A stretch of 64,000 bases of DNA from Branchiostoma floridae (GCF_000003815.2 NC_049979.1:29455582-29519581), one strand, 5' to 3'. Positions 31,941 through 47,500 are shown, counted from the first letter of the stretch. The notes: generated by a model not told the origin, from the sequence alone. Numbers and translations are program-made.

Positions 31941-34900
31941 TCTTTTTTGAGATTAGCATTCTGCGACATTAGCAGCTCAATAATATTGTGCAATTTACAG
32001 CATATATTTTGCAGCCTCAAGGTACAATTTTAGTATGTTTGAAAACGACTCGAAAATTAGATGTGTGTATAAAAGTCATCCTTGCAATTTAATCAATGTC
32101 CTGATTGTCCCTAAACTCTACATTGACTTCACCCGTCTTTATTTTTCTTGTTACATCTTCAATTTCATTTGCATCATCAAAACTTTTCTAGGTTTATCTG
32201 CAACATGACTACATGTTGGTGACCTACCAGTCAGGAAAGAGGGCCATCGAAAACTGCAGTACTCTTAAAACTGTTAGGTGGTGCCTTTTCACCATGTGGC
32301 TCACCACCCTGCTGTTGTAGGGCTTCAGCATCAAGTTAGTATTGGTTAGAGGGTTAGGCATATCTTTGGGTGTTGAGATTTTCCATCCTAAAATGGACCA
32401 TCATGTTACTACCATTGTGCTTGTCAAGTAACACTCATTTGTCGAACTTGAAACTACATGCAACATTGGACTTTCCTTTCAAGACTACAGGGTTAAAATG
32501 TAGTGACAATTCTGTTGGTTGATCGTACATTGCAATGCCCTCAAGACTACCATTTTACTACACTGAGTTTAGATTTTATTATAATTAGAAGGTATATCTC
32601 ACTGGGCTGCAGCTGTTTCTAAAATTCTGAAGAGGCAAATTTGAAAATGGGCATAAACTAGTCACCAATAGGTACAATCATTGCTAATGACATTTTAATG
32701 AATTTTAAACATTGCACACTGGTCTTGAATTCAGTGACAATTATACCTAATTTTGGAGCAAAAATTACAATCAAGACACTCTTGATGTAGCCATTTCTTT
32801 GTAGAAGTCACATGGTTTACAAGTGTCACATCAGTGTGACCACAAGGGAAATTTGGTGAAATTATAGCAAAGTTTCTGCAAGAATTTGTCAGCAACTGAT
32901 GTGACCCAAAGAGATACCTGCTTAAACAATGGACCACCTAAAGAAATCACACAGAGACAGGAGTCGAAGAGAACCTTTATTGTCCTTATACATCGCTGTA
33001 TGCTCCTAGTGCGTAACTATTTGCACTTAGTGCCCAGGCCCGGGACTGCACAAGTAAAACCATCAGTTGCCGACACCACAATGAAGCATTTTATTTCACT
33101 GACTCTCACTGTGGAAGAAGAAATAAGAATTTTCTTTCAAAATTCATCACAAAAAACCTTCTGCCCACATTGCTTCGACAATGGTGTTTTAATAAAACGT
33201 TGAACCCAGAATTCTGTTTACATTTGAATTTTATTTGAAATTCATTGACTTTGAGTTCTTTCAAGCAGAAGCCTCATGTTTAAAAGAAATGAAATGTAAA
33301 AACAATTCATTGTGCTGCAAGAGACTATAAAAATATGATGATAAAACTTGTCAGTTTTCCTTCCTATGTCGCATACAGCATTGCTATCTTTCCTGCCCTT
33401 TGGGACAATCATTGGTAGCGGATGTACAGAGACACTGCAACAAGTGCAGTTCTGAAACTTGCCACGTTTTACAGCTACTTTTTCAATAAATAACCCTCAT
33501 GATAGGGGGAAAGTAGGTCCAACGGGACCCTTAAAACATCCATCTTGTACGAAATATGTTTGGCAGAGAACTTCAGTGTGTTGTGGGGGACACGGGTTCA
33601 ACGAAACATGGCACGGCACCTCTCTTGACGAACGCCATGGTTTTATCATATCTTGCACAAACAGCATGGTTACTTCATAATCACATCTTTCAGATCAAAA
33701 TATGTTTGACATACAATTTGATATAGAGTCATTTGTTTGGTTCAATCAATTGCATATGTATAGATTTGTGCCAATTGCAACACAACTTCCCGCGAGTCCA
33801 CCGCACCATGCCGAAGTTCTACCGCCCTGCAACACAAGCCGAGGGACCAACTAGGGGTGGCAGCAGAGCATGTGGTTTAAACACAACCAACTATCGTCAC
33901 CATTCCTGACTGCTGCTGCTTTGTTTTTGCTTTCACTTCCACATAGCAGTTCAATTTGGAATCGTCTCCTAAACAGCCCTTTAGAGTATCCGTATCCCCA
34001 GGGAGGTGCATGCAACAATCCTAGCCTGCAAGGAAAGGGCTCTCGCCAGCTTGAATTTCTTCTCCATCTTTATTCTCTTTGACCAAAAATTTTTCTGGTC
34101 TATGCGTATAAATTTCCACTATTGTCCAATTCCCAAATCAGTATTTGGGCATTGTTTATTAAAATTTTGGTATTTCAATGTCCTTAACCAATTATTTTTG
34201 TTCGTCAAGATTAGCACAATAGTTCTGAATCTTTCCACCACACACGGGCAAAATTTTGTCCGGAATGACGGGCACCGGCTACAGCCCTTCTGCGAGGCTT
34301 AGGTTTACATTTCATTATAACTTTAAATACAACGTCAGATCAACTTTTTTTTCTGCGATGCACACGATCTCCCCTCCCCCGCCAGTCCCTGGCTTTGTTA
34401 ATCATGTGATCCAGAAAGAACATGATGAGCCCAAGTCATGTGACCTGGTTAGCCTACAGCTAAAATAAATAATTTTGCTGGGTCGCCTCTGTGGCGACCC
34501 TCCACAGGTCCTGCCTTTCAGGAAACCCTGGAATCTAATCTCATTCAAGGTTTTGCATTTTTTGCTTCAATCTCTACATCTTGCTTTGTTTATCGTTGAT
34601 GATAGCACTGGTATCATACAGTCTTTTTTATGAAAATAATATTGCCATAATGCATCATTACAGTAAGAGGTACAAGACGCAACCCTTCTACCCCGCTGAA
34701 TGTACAAAATTAGAGTCCTCTACATTATGGTAGCCTATTATTATAACCTCAGAACCAAGATATAAAATAACTTGAACATATTCCCTACTTATTCTACTGT
34801 TACCATGTGTTCTTGACTAATCTCATATAACTTAAAGGAGATTCGTCTCCCTTGCTTTAATGGGAGATATGTTACATCGAGAACAAGAAAAATAATCTGC

Positions 34901-35509
34901 CATGTCTATATTCAAGAATAGATGCTTATTTTTTTTTCCTAGTACATATGACATAGTTCTCTGTCCCTGAACTTAACAATCTGAAAGACCCAAACCTTAA
35001 AACTTTGACACTTTCTCCTTACTGGGTAACTCCTGTGTCCAAAACGAGACTTTGGACGACAAGTCAAGTGGAAGCTCTGTTGGTTTTGCCGTTGCCAGTA
35101 AAATAGACCCAAGCGATGCCGAACAATTCCCCGATCCTGCCCGTCATATGGCTGCTACAGGTTGATTCTTTTGGCCCCTCAGTTCAGCACTTGCCACCGT
35201 TGAAGAGCAAAGTGCGACCACAACCCTGGTTTATATGGCTCATAGTAAAACATATAGGATACTGCATTGCACTCGGCTGTAATGCAGACGTGCTCATGAC
35301 ACGTAACAGAACACCTCTTTGGCCTTCAGCCAATCTTGCTGCTCTTAAACCTCCCAAACTTTTGTCATGGCAATAAAACCAATTTCGTCTTGACCGCCGG
35401 CCCTGAAGGCCGGCACGCTCTTGCACACAATTTCTTAAAATGTCTTTTCTACACAGTCTTCTGTACAGGTACCAACTACAGCTCTGATGTGCTGGGACCG
35501 TCACAGTCT
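31941..35509. other. Spacer between TMEM223 and FoxN2/3
   Basis: No coding exon is recognised. The stretch contains a diverged dispersed repeat near 32640-32885 and the hAT-like element at 34034-34289. A GC-rich hairpin near 35396-35417 (GCCGGCCCTGAAGGCCGGC) lies just past the FoxN2/3 stop, presumably in its 3' UTR. A minus-strand AATAAA (TTTATT near 34150) could end the FoxN2/3 transcript, but this is weak. Confidence 0.5.
34034..34289. mobile_element. hAT-like MITE, second copy of the GGGCTCTAGCCAGC family
   Basis: AAAGGGCTCTCGCCAGC at the left is mirrored by CCGGCTACAGCCCTT at the right. The flanks CTGCAAGG (34026-34033) and CTGCGAGG (34290-34297) are an 8-base duplication with one change. 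The inner sequence GAATTTCTTCTCC...GACGGGC parallels 24915-25267. Confidence 0.8.
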
Positions 35510-38500
35510 TCAGCTGATCTTTGCTTGAGGAGGAGTGTCGGAGGATGGGTGATTGGGGTCCTCGGCAGGTTTGGGGGACATGCTGTTCTCGCTGCCCATG
35601 GGACTGATTGTTCGTAGGGGGATAATGGAGGCAGTCTTGATGCCCGCCAGGTTGAGCAGAGCGTCTGCCCCCTGCACCAGTTTCAGGTCGTCTTCATCCT
35701 CCAAGTTCAGCTCGTGCGGGCGCTTCTTGGGCAGGACGTCACCGCCGCCCGGCTCCTTCTTACCGTACTCGTCCCCGAGGAAGCCGCTATCGCCCAGGCT
35801 CTTCCGCAGGACCCGCCCGTCGTGCTCCATCTCCTCGTCGTCGTAATCGCTACTCTCGTCGCTACGGTAACTATCGCTATCGCTGGCGTTCCCGTACTCG
35901 TACGGCCCGTCGATGGAGGAGGTAGGTGAGGTGCTGCCTGAGCGGGAACAGGAGTTGGAGCCACGGGAAGAGTTGCAACTGTAGTTGTGGTCCTCACTGG
36001 GGCTTTTACTGACGATGGGGTCGCCCAGGGGGCTTCTCCTCCTCCTGTGTCGGTGCCTGTGTCTGTAAGGAACAGAGGAATAGCCAAGATCACTTACAAG
36101 CATAGAGAGAGGTGCAACACACACAATCTATCCACAACTAACAGCCACTACGAGGTGGAGGATTGCACGTGTCCGGAGCACGTTGAGCGGAAGTGGGATG
36201 GGGAGAGCACGGTTACATGACCGGAACGTCTACACTCTCCGACCCTCACGACACACCACGCCACACAGGATAGGCACACGTGAGCGATTCATGTGACTGC
36301 TTTACCTTCGTTTAACCCGTTCTTGTAATTTCCACTTCACATGATGACACCTGAAGAGACATGGCAAGACCCACTCTCAGAAATTCACATGATGGTTCAA
36401 CAACTTACTTGGGCAAATCCCTACTCAAAGACTGAGTTCTGCCTACATACAATGCAACTACTCGATTAACACTTACACAGCCAGCATTAGCTTAACTTCT
36501 ATATGATGCAGCAACTGTACCAACCAATTTCACACTCTGCCTAGTAGTTTTGTTTGAAATTTATCTATGCAAAAGCTAGAAGTAATGCTTCAGCTTCCAT
36601 ACATTCAAAAGCACACTTGATATGATGGTGCATCCATGAAATATTGTGGGAATGAAAGAATCCAACATCTTGAATTTTTTTCTCTCTCCCTATTTAAAAA
36701 GACTGACACGTACCTGACTTTTCCCTCGGTATGGCCATACGAGTGCTCCCCACCAATGTTTATTGCACCATTGCCCGGCCTGTACAAGTGTGGGGTCCAG
36801 GTACGGAAACCTGGCACATTTGGCAAGCTAGCAGGGGTCCAGTGACGCTCTCCTTTCATTCTCACAGCTGTGAGGGTACAAAAGAGGGTAAACGTTATCT
36901 TTTGTGAGTGGAGATGAATTAAGCTGTGAGACAGCTGCTGCATTTTCGTAAAGAAGTCATGCTGAAACAAGTATTTATTGAAGAGTTATAACGCATTCCG
37001 CAGATATTTATGAATACACAAGAGATACACAGGTGCAAATAACTCTGGGCTCGAAATACCACCTGTATATGCAGATTAGTGCAGGTAAAATTGGAGCTGT
37101 GCAGGTATCTCTGGTGTCTACCTGCACTAGTCTATGCACTTGGTTTATACATAAATGATGTAGGTGTATATGGATTGTTATTAGCTGCATTCTTTTGATA
37201 AAGTACAAAAGAAAACATAGCAATGGTTCCTGAACAATTTTAGTTTGATTCATACTTCAGAGTGGTGCAGGTAAGATTTGTCCGGTGCAGGTAATTTTCA
37301 ATGTTTCCTGCACCAGTGCAGGTATGCAGAAAACAGTATATCAAGCCCTGCAACTGTAAAACACGTTTGTATCTTACAAACAGAACACCTACCTTCTGCA
37401 TGGCTACTAGCACCTCCAGACTTCAGTGTCATCATGGCTTGAGCTGCATCCACTTCTGAATCTGTAACAGAACAACGTCGTTAACATCCGTGGATACTTT
37501 TCTCTTTCACCATGTCTGGCCTAACCCTTACATACATGTACACCTTACAGCCAGAAGACAACATGTGCGGGGTCACTTGCATAATCCCTTGAAGTTCCCT
37601 CTGAAATGTGCATGGAGAATCCGAGCATAGTTCCTGGACAGTGTTGTAAGGGCACCGCCTGTAACCAGAATGTTAAGCAGCCCCCATAATCAGTCATCCC
37701 TCACTCTCCAAGTTGAAAGGTTAGGCAAATGTCAGCCATGGAAGCTTTCCATGGACCATCGAAAGAATGCTTCCTTTCACAACCGCCCCCCTCCCCCAAT
37801 CACCATACACACAGCCAAGCATGGGGTACAGTTAAGTAAAGATAGGACAATTACCGATAACGTTGATAGCTATTATACTGAGTAGAGAGTTCCTTAGCAA
37901 AACCAACAAAGTAGCTTAGTCACCAATGACGATGTAAGCAAGCAGTGCTACCTAGAAGTAGAGCACTAGTGCTGGTCAAACAACTGATTCTTTCTTTATG
38001 TACATTTGTAATACAAGTCTCTTAAGCTCTTAAGACGTTTTTGTTCCTTCTAAGAAGCTAACGCAAGGACACTGGAGAAAACTTCGACAAGTTCCTTCTC
38101 TAACATATCCACAACATAATCGATACCAATAAATCCACCACCAAGCTGCATAATTCATGCGCAACAAAAAGGGTTTGGGCCACATGATGCAAATCCATTT
38201 GTTAACGAGCAAACGTACGACTTAGGATTAGATTTTAATGGTAGAGCTTGCTTTGAGGCACTTTTGCAGCACTACCGTCCGTAAAAACCTCAGTCTATAC
38301 TATCTTTTTTACGTGCTACCTTTTATTGACTAACTACAGAAGACTATCTATACTTGTCAGACTGTAAACTCCTTTGTAAACATTCTCTGACCAAAAGCTG
38401 GACACAATGTCTTGAATGCAGTAAATGGCTGACCTGACCTACCGTATTTCTTCTAATAAACCGCGCACTTTTTTGACATTTCAACTTTGAAGTTGGTGCT

Positions 38501-41500
38501 TCAGGTCAAAGCCAAAGTCGGGGTGCGCGCTTTATTTAGGGGTTGTCTCAAGAAAAATCACGTAACAAGCCAGAAAGCCAGCGATTACGCCGCGAGGTAT
38601 AGCGCTGAACATCGATAATTTATGCATTTGTCTTTCGTTTATTATTTACAAGATAACAATGTTAACGTTATATAGACTTAAAATTACGCATGCTTATGTT
38701 ATTCTTTGTATTAAAACTAATATAGTTGTAATGATATTTATAAGAATGATATTATAAGAATGACTTGAAAAAGAAAAACGGAGACAATCGTCCGACTTTT
38801 TGCAGCGTGCTGGGGCTGGCATAATTTGTTAGTTATGTTACAAATATTTTATCCCCGAGGCATCACGCGGCTGCACGCCGGCACATCGTGTATTATCCAC
38901 GAGCATGACCCAAAACATAATTGCTATGATCAGAAAATGTTGCAGGGTTCTTCTTTGCAGGAGTTTTGTTTTTGTGTGACGAGAAAAATGCGACATTATA
39001 ATTTTTCGGGGTGTTTGGAAACCCACGCTAAGTTTCAGCACACTTACGGCTGCATCGAAACCCAAAATTACGCTAGAGACACCATAAATTCACATATAAA
39101 AGCATGTTTCCACGGAAGGTTCTTTGTATTATGCATATCTTAACTAGAATGGTGCAATGTAATCGTTGAAAATAGCGTTCTTTTGCGTTTCAAAAATGTA
39201 ACTCTGATAATCAAAATGGCGGCAAGCTAGCTGCAAGCCGCGGGAAAGCTCCCATGATGCACCGCTGCAACCAATCAGAGCGCGAGATCGCCGGGGATTC
39301 CCCGTCATTAGTATTCAGTTGTTGTTGTTGTGGTGGCTTCAACCAATCAGAGATGCGTATTTCCGATCCTGCAGACGCCGCGTTTCGTGCCGCGCTGTCC
39401 AAAAGTACGTATTTCTCGGGAAGAACAGCGGGCCACGATGTTTTATTATGACAGTAAATGTGTTTTTTTTTAGTTTATCATCGAAAAGCCCGGTAAAATT
39501 TAACGTTTTGATGTCTGCTCACTCGATATAATGGCATCTTGTAGCATGAAAATTCTCATCGCGCTGCGTGAGCAAGCCGCCGATAAATTATTGGTAGAGT
39601 GAATTTTCTCTACGTAACTTTACAAGTGCGGTGCCGATCCAGAAATTGTATCATTTTTCTAAAAGTTTCATAGGAAATTAGGCGAATAAACATCAAAGGG
39701 TGCTGCGCTATATGAGGGCGCGGCCAAGTTTTGAGGGTAACGTTACCCCCGGTGCGATCGTCAGCAAAAATTAGGTGCGCGGATTATTGAGGGGTTTCCC
39801 TTGACTATCTCAGCTTGCGTGTAAGGGCACACGATGAGCCCCAAATCGGGGGTGCGCATTTTATTTGGGGTGCGCGGTTTAATGAAAGAAATACGGTACT
39901 GATCTTTTGTACCTCCCAGTTAGAACTTAATCCTTATTTGCTGTACAAAGTGTGCGGCGGGGATCCAAAGACCTAGTCTCAGAGGTTACGTGATGACCAG
40001 GCTCTAACAAGCGATTCCTCCCATGGACAAATATTGTTTCACGGCCATATCTGCAAATATGCACAACCCTACTCGGACATCAAGGCATGGATACAGACCC
40101 TTACCCTAGTTTTAGACATTTGATGATTTTGTTGGTCTGATTGAGAGGGAGCTTCCGGCTTCAAAAACAGAAATGCACATCACCGATAACAGTCGTGCCT
40201 ACCAAAATTCAACAACTTGCTGTAAATTCGGACATTTTGGTGGTGGTACTACGTTCAAAGTTTTAGCAGCTATGCACTTGTATAGTAAGACTGTGTACTA
40301 ATTATGTCTGGAGGCAGCTGATACGGTGACAAGGTACGAATTCTAACAAGGCGCATTTGAACACCGGTACTGTAGCACATGTATATACATCAGTGACAGT
40401 TGATCACACCAGCACTGCCAAAAGCGACTGGTCGATCTGTATGTAGTACCTTTGCCGAGTCACCATAGCTTGGTTTCCAACTTGCTATCCGGTATTTCCC
40501 TGTGACTGTAGCTCAACTATTATTTCAACCAGAACACAAAACCACCACGAACACCATTTTCTCCCTACCATGAAATTAAATCCCTGCAAACTTAATGCAT
40601 TTCCAGTATTCATTGTATATGTTTTATGAGAACATGTCCAGCATAGGCTATATGTGATGCAGAAAGAGCCCCACTCCCAGAATTTTTTTTTAAATCAGAC
40701 AAAAGAAACAAGGACTGACCTTGGAAGATACTGGCACCAACTGGAAAAGAAAAAAAAGTTTGGGAAAATAAAAATAAAAAATAAGAAAAACAGCTGGGTA
40801 TGTTGCAGATTATAAGACCAACGTCTTAACGAATCCAAAGCAATATCTCATATTTATATCATGATTGTGGAGTTTCATGTTGCCATTTTTATGCATAAAA
40901 TATATCATCCACAGGTCACTTCCTTGATACAAAATATTTCTGAGATTATGACTTACAATTCATAATTTAGTCTAATATTATATTACGCTGAATAAATGTT
41001 TTATCAAAAAAACATGCCAGTTGCATTATTCCTGAAAGTATGACAGGTCCCACTCTAAAACCTACTACTGTATTCCAGGCATTATTAGATATAGACATCA
41101 CATATTGAAGTTGATGGTTAGAAAGCCTTTAGTCAGAGGGTTAGGTAGTAAACGACACCTGACAGCATGGCTTCTGTTATACATGTTATTCCCCGCAGCA
41201 CATTTTTATTACAAGCCCCGCTCAGTATGCCGGCAGCGTGCGATGAAAGGCCCATCACTATGACAACGAGATGCAGAAACTGCTCGTTATAGCAGAAATT
41301 TAATCCACTTTGGAGATTACGGGTCACGTAGCAGGGGGAAGTCACGGGAGGCAGACACCGAGGGAGCTGGGAAAACTGTCGGGACTGATTGCATATTCAC
41401 AAACCACCAGCAAATCAGCTTCCCAAACATGTTAGATCTAAATGCCACAGCCACATACCCGCTAGCACACCAACAACATCACAGGCCGCAAACGCTGCGT

Positions 41501-44500
41501 TTATGCTATCAGGTTCCCTTCTCCTCTGCACTAGCTACATGCTTATTTTGCAGGCAATGGCTAGAATCCATTAGTTGCAGGTCATGCCTGTTAGTTTTGC
41601 TGCTACAGCTATTTACCTACAGAGCAGAACATTACTACGCCACCCTCATCTAACCACCATTCCTTCAACAGTATGAGGAATCGTCTATTCGACATCTCTA
41701 TCTTTGTCCAAGCAGAAAACTATGGTATACTCTAAGTGTAAGTGATGTAAAGGAAATTCAGTTCAATTTACAACAATCTATGGAATACTGTAAGTATAAC
41801 TATAAGTAATGTTGAGGAAATTGAGTTCAATCCACAACAATCTACAAATGCATCACAATTAAGTATGTATTGTCTACCTCTCTAGTATGTACACTAAGAA
41901 GAATATATAGTCTCTTCTATGTATATTATGTGCAATAATATAGGACCATGACAGTCAGCACTTGTTCCATTAATTATTGCTAAGCTATATGCCACGTAAA
42001 AAATAGAGACATCGTATTGTAATAAATTACCACAAAAAACAGAAAGCAAGTGTCTTTGCAATAATGAGTGCATCCATTAGAATAGACGTGTTAAAGTTCA
42101 CAATCTAGAATCTGAAGTCAGCTTTTGTGTTCTAGGCCATGTCAGCGATTCATTACTTGGGCCTTGTCACAAACTGTCTCATGGGTCAACAACTAGGAGA
42201 AGAGGTCAAATCTACATGTAGTCTGGAAGTAAACTGTCTAATTGTGCCCCCCTCCCCCTTCTGAGATCAGGTTTTCTGCAAACATACCTCCACAAGAAAA
42301 ACCTACAATTGGCCATTTGCATCTTAGCTGATTTCCGAGGGAAAACATTTTCTATAAGAAATTTCAATAATGGTAAAAGGTAGAAGCACTGAAGTTCATA
42401 CTATGAAATTTGGATATATAATACATATCATTTTTGCCATATTCACAGAAAAGTTTATCTTTGAGGTAAAAAATGGCTTTTATGAAGTATATAGCGGAGT
42501 AGGTGGACTTGGAAAATATGCTTTTTGCGGAAGAAAATGTCAACGACCTCTTTCGTAACATGCGTAAGTGAAGGGTCCCTATGTTAAAGAATAAACTACC
42601 TGCAATCAAACAGAACCCGGAACCAAAAATATCTCTCTTACTGGCTTCCCACAGATGATGCTGACGCACGCAGAAATTGAATCTCTCCCCCTTAACGCCC
42701 TCTTTCAAACAACGCTAATCCAGAAGCACATAACTACACTACGTTAGTGCTATAAAAAAATCAACTTTCCAAGAAATCTCACGCTGATACGGCCTCCTAA
42801 GGGCAGCTGATACTTCTCTCTACTCATGTGTTGACGCAAGTGCGACGTCAGATGAAAAGTCTCCCCACAGAAGTTGTGTTGGCTGCAAAATTAGGTTACC
42901 CGAGGAGGCCGTACCAGCTTGAGATAGCAAAGGTGTAGGCTTTGTGTTGAGCACATTATGTTTGTATGGATCAATGGCTGACTAAACAGGTGGTAATACC
43001 TGGATCAATGTTCTCCGGTGTAGACAGCCTCTGAAATGGGTAGGCTTGGGGATGATACCCTGAAACAAACATAACACTTGTTAGGTTAACCATGCGGACA
43101 AGATTGGTACATTCTGTGACATTCTTCACATTCTCTGACAAAAATTTGGTTATCTCAGGACAGTTTTTAATCTGTATGCATCAAAGATATAAACAGAAGA
43201 ACCTGAAACTATGTCAAAGATCATGTTGGCATTGTATCAAGTTCAGTGACCCAACCATTAACCCGTATATTGATTGTTCTATCAATGTGGCCAAGGATGT
43301 AATGGACACAGCATTAGTCTGAATGTTGAAAATATTCCTACATCTAACTTTCTATATTGCAGATAGCTTTTATAGTGGGGGGAGGGTTCACTACTGGAAT
43401 AGGGGTCAAATCATTCAATAATTCTTCTGTTCTTTGTAAAACAATTTTTTCTCAATAAAAGTATGCCCTTGAAAATTCAAAAGGTGCTGCAAGTTGTTGC
43501 CATAGGTGTGTACTTAATTTGAGTTTATTGAACGGATATATGGAAAAGGGAAATCGAGAGCAAGATGATGCGACAGTTTTATGATGGATGCTAATCCTCT
43601 TTTTCGGTGGGTAGGGATTTTCTTTCTTATTTATCTTTTTTTTAATGCTCGATTTCAGCCGAGACGATCCTAAAAATACTGGTAATTTCAACATCATATT
43701 CTAGTTATGCAGAATGATTATTATACCCATTGCATCTGTTGTACAAGGCTTCAATTTTCTATTTCTACTGAAATGAGAACACATTGGAAAAAGGTTTTAT
43801 AATGTTTTTGTCATTTGAATATGTCAGATGAAAAATTTTATGTCCCTCGCCAATGCTACCAATCAACCCAAAATAAAACTGGGTTAGGCAAGTTTTGGCT
43901 AAGGGTCATTCGGAAACAAAACACAGAAATGTGGGTGTTGTTGCCTGTAATTCCAGGTCTAAACCACCCCAGCTGTTACCTAGTTACTCTGACAACTGGA
44001 AAATGATACCCAGACACACCATGAAGTAGATAATCAACCCATTACTGCTCCATAATGCCTACCCTTACAAAAATCAATACATAAAATCCCAGGACACCAT
44101 CTGTGTGCTGCACTTTGGCAGCCAGAATTTTGTAACTGCCCTCTGTATCACCTCTCAGGCTGATCTAGGCTTGACCCTGGACTTTTATCTAATACAGCCT
44201 TCCTGCGTCACATCACTCAATTAGTAAACGATATCAACAACTGGAAATTACATGATAGCATTTTCCATGACGACAAATTCTATCAACCAACCTATCCAGC
44301 AGAAAACAATTCCGTCAGCTAACGATTTAGTAACGAGAAGAAATTGAATGCTTTGGAAAACATGTCCACTTTTAGGTGTGCACAGTTCTGGTGCGTAGCT
44401 GCAGTTAAAACGTGCCTAAGGCAAAGAAAAACACTTGGCGAGTCTAAATAGCTGCTGAATACAGGATCTTGTCGAGCTATTCACACCCAAAGTGGACACA

Positions 44501-47500
44501 ATGTGGCCAGGACAAACAAGCCAGAAAATCAAAACTACTGACCGGCGTATGTCAATAGCTACACGCCACCAAACAGTCCTGTAACCAATCAAACAACACC
44601 GCTATCCTGTATCACCCCATCTTTGTTCGGCCGGACAGTTTACAATCGCCATGGAAACAGTGTACATATCGCCGTGGTGACAGACTCGGTGGGCATGGCT
44701 ACGGAGACACACTTCCTTGTCAGGTGCCCCTGCAAAGAGACCTCATGCATACAGCCTCCATGTCTTTGAACTCCTTTCAAGCATGGCGACTAAAACGACC
44801 ACATTATGACTTGAGACAAATATACTCTCATGCCACTCTTACTTAACCCTCACAGAAAGCATACAACATTTTACAGCCATGAATTTCCACAAAGTAAACG
44901 TTTTCTTCAATTTTTTGACACCGTTTTCCCAAATGCGACGGACAATACACCGACGTCACAGCTTGTGCTAAACTTTCATCCATTGTAAACCACACCTTTC
45001 TAATAGAGTCCAGTGGGATTAATCACGACAATATAAAAGGCACCTGCACCATATGGTAGTTGTGTAGGCACAGCCTAGATAATGGAGTCCTTCAGACTAC
45101 TTTTCAAGATTGAATCTATTCCACATGCCCAACACCATAGAGACCCAACAAAAACACTGGTCTCTCTGGCCAACAGGTAAATATTGGGCCCCTTGGTTTG
45201 ATAAAGATCCTTTTTAACTCGTGAATAATTACACCATTGCAGGGGCACTTTCAAACATCAAGAGGTTTGGGAAACTGGGCAAGTACAAAATATTTGGCAA
45301 TGGATCAACTATTCGCAAATTTCAGATGACCTGGAAACCAGAGAAAACCATGTCCTGTCCAACAATTTTTTATCAGTTATGATTTACCCTTCAAAAATAA
45401 AATGAAGGTTGCAGAGTACCATATTTGTAAACAAACCCCAAAACTTTAAACTCCAATTTTTGAGCGATATAAGAAACAAGAAGGAAATGTATATGGGGGT
45501 TCTACAATGAATTCAGGAGGAGTATAAATTCTATGTGAAACATTCAACTTTCTTCCTAAGCAACAATTTGATGTTGTAGTACTATAGTACGTCATGTTAA
45601 ACAGTGAGTTATTGGACAAGATGACTGAGAAGCTTGCATACACCTGACCTTTATAAAAGATTACATCAAAGTTGACACAACAAGCAAACATGGGCCAGAC
45701 CTTTTTCTTTTCTTTCACAGTCGATAGGCTTCCTTGCCGCAATGTTGTTAGGTATTCATTGCATTCCTTACCTGTATGAATTGCCAATGCCACTCAGGGA
45801 GTTCTATAAAATGTCCTTGCTAAATTTGTAAAAATGCCAATGACATTGTCGCTACAAACTTGTATAAATGCTACTGACGTTGTCTCTAAAAACTTGTGAA
45901 AACACCTACAAAATAGTTCTGAATCAGTGAATAGAAGAACTGTTGTCCACAAAAACAGTATGTATAGTTTTGCATCCTTTCTATAACTGTAGCACCACAT
46001 TGCTCTTGTTTTTCCCCCATGCGTCCGTGCAATAATCTCAAGTATGCACTTCAACGTTAGCAACAATTTGCAGCACCTTTTGAATCTTTAAACAAATATT
46101 TCAGTTTATTTGAGAAAATGTAGTAATAAGACAAAAACCTTCAGTAACAAGTTTGCTTTCATTCTGCAACAGTACCAGCTTTCAGTCTAGTATCAGGATG
46201 TTGACATGTTTACATAAACAAATCTGGGAATACGCCAGTGATGACCCTTAACTCTGCCACGTTTTCCTCCTGTTTGTATTTTCACACCATGTGATCAAAA
46301 ATGTTTCTCATCTTTACCACAATGAAATCTCGCTTTTTTTAACTTTTACTCTTAGTTTCTTTAACTGTACCAGAGAAAATAAACAATTTAGTATGATCTA
46401 CACCACTTTGTATCTAGATCTGGCATTCTCTCCATTTGTCAAACAAAAATATGGTTTGTACTATTGTAGTTGTAAGAATTGCACACATACCTGCAGCTCC
46501 ATTGTTGCTGATGTATAGCCCTGTTGGGTATGGGCCCGTCCTGCAAGACCACACAAGACAACAAACATGTCAGCAAGAAAACTTCCTAACGCCTATGCCC
46601 CAAGGGCGAATCTACACAACTCTTGTTTTCTTCAACCAAAATGTCCATACAATACATTCAAGGATATGTTAACATTTGGAATGTACTGCTTTCAATGTTA
46701 ATTTTGCAGCAATGTTAACATACTATGGCATATCCAACTTCAAACAACTTACGAGGAACTGCGGAACCTATAGTCTATTGTTGACTCTTTTGATTACATT
46801 ATGTAACAATACAGACAACACCTGTTCCCTTTGAAACTTGCGTTCTTTCCATTTTTACGTGTTCTTTCTTCTTCTATGCATTCTTTCCTTATTCTTGGTT
46901 CAACCTGACACTATATGGTACATACACTGTCCAACATGTTGTAAAATCAAATCAATTCCGTTCCTTGATTAAAAGTGGGATCTTTCTTTCCTGAAACCTA
47001 ATCCATGAACAGACATAAAGAAGAATTGGGTGGGGATAAATGCCCTATGTTTACCAAGTCTGGCTTGAGTGATTGATTGATTGATTAACAGCACTTGTAC
47101 TGTACAAGTAGTGTCCTACAGTTAGTTAACTGATAGCTTTCAAAAAGACAATTTTTAATCTTCCTCTCCCTAGCTATGCTGGTTTACACTATTACAGCCT
47201 TTATCATACCGTTGTCACTTGAACCCCCATTCCTTTAAAAACTTTCCGAAACATCTCTGCAATTTTCAGAGCATGATGCGCTCTTTGAGAGTTATGTAAT
47301 TAGCTTTCTGGTGCTTTTAGGGGAGGTATTTTCAGGGCGCATTCTTCTGGATGGATATGGCAACTGACATGACAAGACAATACCCATCTCTTGCCTGCAG
47401 GCGTGTTTATACAGAGACAGTTTACACGCTTTTCTGCAGATGAAAAAACGCACAAGCTTTCAAACAAAAACTCACCCCAAACTAGACTAAAACAATGTAC

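Noticed and set aside
35707-36093. Thr/Ala-rich minus-strand frame of 128 codons
   Set aside because: It is an out-of-frame shadow of the last FoxN2/3 exon. The true frame carries the conserved EDHNYS, SLGDSGF and LLNLAGI blocks.
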